Position numbers and translations under genes: made by a program
Notes under the pieces: model-generated
Database searches by the model: none
Told to the model about the DNA's origin: nothing
Seen by the model: the letters and a program-made list of their open reading frames with translations, nothing else
In this document: one piece after another, positions 23,088 through 24,977 of the stretch
Position numbering within the stretch: position 1 is the first letter of the stretch
Layout: every line of letters starts with the position of its first letter
From: Bacteroidales bacterium
Lineage (GTDB): Bacteria > Bacteroidota > Bacteroidia > Bacteroidales > JAADJA01
Assembly: GCA_029934735.1 (NCBI GenBank)
Contig: JAOZLR010000005.1
Span: forward strand, 1 to 24,977
DNA length: 24,977 nt
Direction of reading: 5' to 3'

Positions 23088-24977
23088 TTATTTCAATAAA
23101 CTAATTTTCTTTGTAACAACAGTTTTGTCTTCAAGAATAATTGATACGTAATAAACACCTGGTTGCATATCTGAAAGATCAATTGAGTTATTTGAGAAAT
23201 CTTTTATATCTGTAATCAAAGAACCTGTTACAGAATAAATTTTCACATCAGCTCCTTCAGCACCTCTAAAGAAAAGCTTTCCGTTTGTCGGATTAGGATA
23301 GATTTTTACAGCTTCAAAAGCCTCATTGCCAATACCTGTTCCGATTGTGAAATTAACCTCATAAGTCAGATGAGTGGCAATATCTTCACCATAGGTGTCA
23401 ATAGTTGTAATTCCCGGAATTTCATTAGCAGGAACAATTATTTTTGTTCCGTTTGCATCCATCAGTACCGCTTCTACAAATGGAATTTCTACAGTTCCGG
23501 TAGCAAGTGCAATTTCATAAACATAAGTATCAGGATCAAAATCAGCAATAGGTTCACCATCAACTGTAATTGAAGCTAATCTGGCTTCAGTAGCAAAGGT
23601 GCCATTTTCTATTGAGTAATCTGACTGATATACATCTTTTGAGCTCATATCCTGAACAAAGATAGCTACTCCCAGATCATCCCACTCTTCAACATTTGTA
23701 CCTGCCAGATCAACAGTCTCAGAGATGGTAAAGGGTACTCTGTCTTCAAGATTAACTGAGGTGCCATAGGCATCCGGAACCATTTTCATCATAACGTGCT
23801 CAAACTGGGTTTCTCCGTTGTTTCCAACATTCTGTGTAGTTATATACTCAAATACAACAATATATACCGATACATTGGAAAAAGATGCAAAAGGAAGAAT
23901 TGTAGTTGTAATATCCATAACAGTTCCATCTAACGTATGTGAACCTACAAGACTCATTAATCCTGGTTCTGCAATAGCTTCATCATAAGCTGCAATAACC
24001 TGTGCCATTGTAGGAACCATTCCGGATGAACCGGTAAAAGAGCCATTAGTGTAAAAAGATGGGACACCTGAAACACCGTAAAAGTCTTTTCTGACTCCAC
24101 CTTCTGCTGTATAATAAGGATCTCCGGAGCCTGGCCAGTCCATCTGATACTTAATTAAAGTGATATCATCAGCATGCTCTTCAGCCCAGGGTGTAAGTGC
24201 ACTGTTAAATCCTGCGCAAGGCCCGCACGTCGAACTAGTGAACTCCTCCATACAAGGCTTTTTATAAACAGCGTTACTCATAACGCTAATGGTTTCTGAA
24301 AGCTGGTTGTTGTCAGGATTGTCATCTGTAGTTCCATTTACTGAAGTAATAGTTACTACTACTTCATAAGTGCCAATTGGGAAATCAAACAGGTCTGCAC
24401 AAGTGAAATCATATGTGTCTCCAAATTCTAGTTCTAGTCCGCCAAAGGTTGTAGAATGTATTTCACCGTCAGCCTCCCAGTCAATATCAAGTGAATTTAT
24501 TTGTGTTGAACCAAAATTTCTAACAGTTCCGGTAATTTCCATTGGACCACCTGTGAAAGGCAGATTGTTAAGTGAAACCATTTCTGCATCAAGGTTGAAA
24601 GGAGTAAACAGGATTATGTCATCAATAAACCAATCATTCAGATTATACATATTTCCATCAAAATAAAGACAGATTTGAAAATCAGACTGTCCAATATCTG
24701 CATTGGTAATCTCAAATGATACCATCTCGGGACCAACATTTCCGGTTGGAATTAATGTCCAGACATCTGTCCAAACTCCACTACCTCCTGAAGTAGTTGC
24801 TACGCCAAGTGAATAATCAGTATGGTTATAATCATCAAGGTAATGATTAAAACTAAAAGTTGCTGACGAGATTCCTGTCATGTCAACCTCAGGGGATATT
24901 AAACGACTGGTTGCTATTCCCTGAACCCAATGGAAATTTGCTTCCGGCGCTATTCCACCGGCATTGGCTGAGTTTGC
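23088..24977 (-). CDS. T9SS-sorted protein with Omp28-like thioredoxin-fold domain, 5' truncated
   Basis: The frame is open through the right edge: 32 more codons without a stop lie upstream of the first Met at 24881, so the true start is outside the window. The visible 629 residues begin with a beta-sandwich region (MAM/cleaved-adhesin-like, FDGNMYNLNDWFIDDIILF), then a CARDB-like Ig domain (ITGTVRNFGSTQINSLDIDW). Next comes an Omp28-related thioredoxin-like domain with CMEEFTSSTCGPCAGFNS and the later cis-Pro stretch GVSGVPSFYTNG, and finally a type IX sorting domain (VKIYPNPTNGKLFF, LSDMQPGVYYVSI, KKISLLK). The CGPC motif suggests thiol-disulfide chemistry at the cell surface, but this is inference. 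The protein is probably exported by T9SS. Confidence 0.88.
   Translation of the reverse strand, partial: ANSANAGGIAPEANFHWVQGIATSRLISPEVDMTGISSATFSFNHYLDDYNHTDYSLGVATTSGGSGVWTDVWTLIPTGNVGPEMVSFEITNADIGQSDFQICLYFDGNMYNLNDWFIDDIILFTPFNLDAEMVSLNNLPFTGGPMEITGTVRNFGSTQINSLDIDWEADGEIHSTTFGGLELEFGDTYDFTCADLFDFPIGTYEVVVTITSVNGTTDDNPDNNQLSETISVMSNAVYKKPCMEEFTSSTCGPCAGFNSALTPWAEEHADDITLIKYQMDWPGSGDPYYTAEGGVRKDFYGVSGVPSFYTNGSFTGSSGMVPTMAQVIAAYDEAIAEPGLMSLVGSHTLDGTVMDITTTILPFASFSNVSVYIVVFEYITTQNVGNNGETQFEHVMMKMVPDAYGTSVNLEDRVPFTISETVDLAGTNVEEWDDLGVAIFVQDMSSKDVYQSDYSIENGTFATEARLASITVDGEPIADFDPDTYVYEIALATGTVEIPFVEAVLMDANGTKIIVPANEIPGITTIDTYGEDIATHLTYEVNFTIGTGIGNEAFEAVKIYPNPTNGKLFFRGAEGADVKIYSVTGSLITDIKDFSNNSIDLSDMQPGVYYVSIILEDKTVVTKKISLLK

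Overview
The window looks like an AT-rich chromosomal segment from a member of the Bacteroidota, probably Bacteroidales/Marinilabiliales-like. The evidence is type IX secretion (T9SS) C-terminal sorting domains on two exported proteins, a TonB-dependent receptor paired with a DUF4249 lipoprotein, a membrane-anchored TPR-HTH regulator, the order DUF1573-yajC-ybbR-coaE, few Shine-Dalgarno sequences, and repeated TAnnTTTG promoter boxes of the Bacteroidota sigma factor type. Most genes are housekeeping. I see no tRNA, rRNA, CRISPR array, transposase, prophage or defence island.

Layout. Positions 1-6325 (+): a cyclophilin cut by the left edge, a DUF4412 exported protein, the FtsK DNA translocase, a LolA-like lipoprotein carrier and a ParE-type topoisomerase subunit. 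Two of these act in chromosome segregation and two in the envelope. Positions 6408-8754 (-): a bifunctional NAD(P)HX repair enzyme and an RDD membrane protein, separated by about 300 bp of hairpin-rich interspersed repeats. Positions 8897-10312 (+): an RlmD/TrmA-type RNA m5U methyltransferase. A 610-bp gap follows; it holds repeat hairpins, an inverted repeat, a 16-bp palindrome and the terminator of the next gene on the minus strand.

Positions 10923-18642 (-): a T9SS cargo protein preceded by an untracked 47-codon lysine-rich ORF that overlaps it by ATGA and has the best promoter in the window; a 14-unit octamer repeat array; the TPR-HTH regulator; the TonB receptor and its DUF4249 lipoprotein; a YjbQ-family enzyme; and shikimate kinase. 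Positions 18884-23021 (+): DUF1573 lipoprotein, YajC, YbbR-domain protein, CoaE and a SulP anion transporter, with the last three joined by ATGA overlaps. A 13-bp-stem hairpin then ends both this run and the convergent T9SS/Omp28-like gene that runs off the right edge.

I did not find a convincing new multi-gene system. The items most worth checking are the coupled small ORF, the octamer array touching the regulator's stop codon, the 80-bp repeat bounded by perfect 13-bp inverted repeats, the hairpin mosaic near 7.95-8.21 kb, and the coupling of coaE to a SulP transporter.
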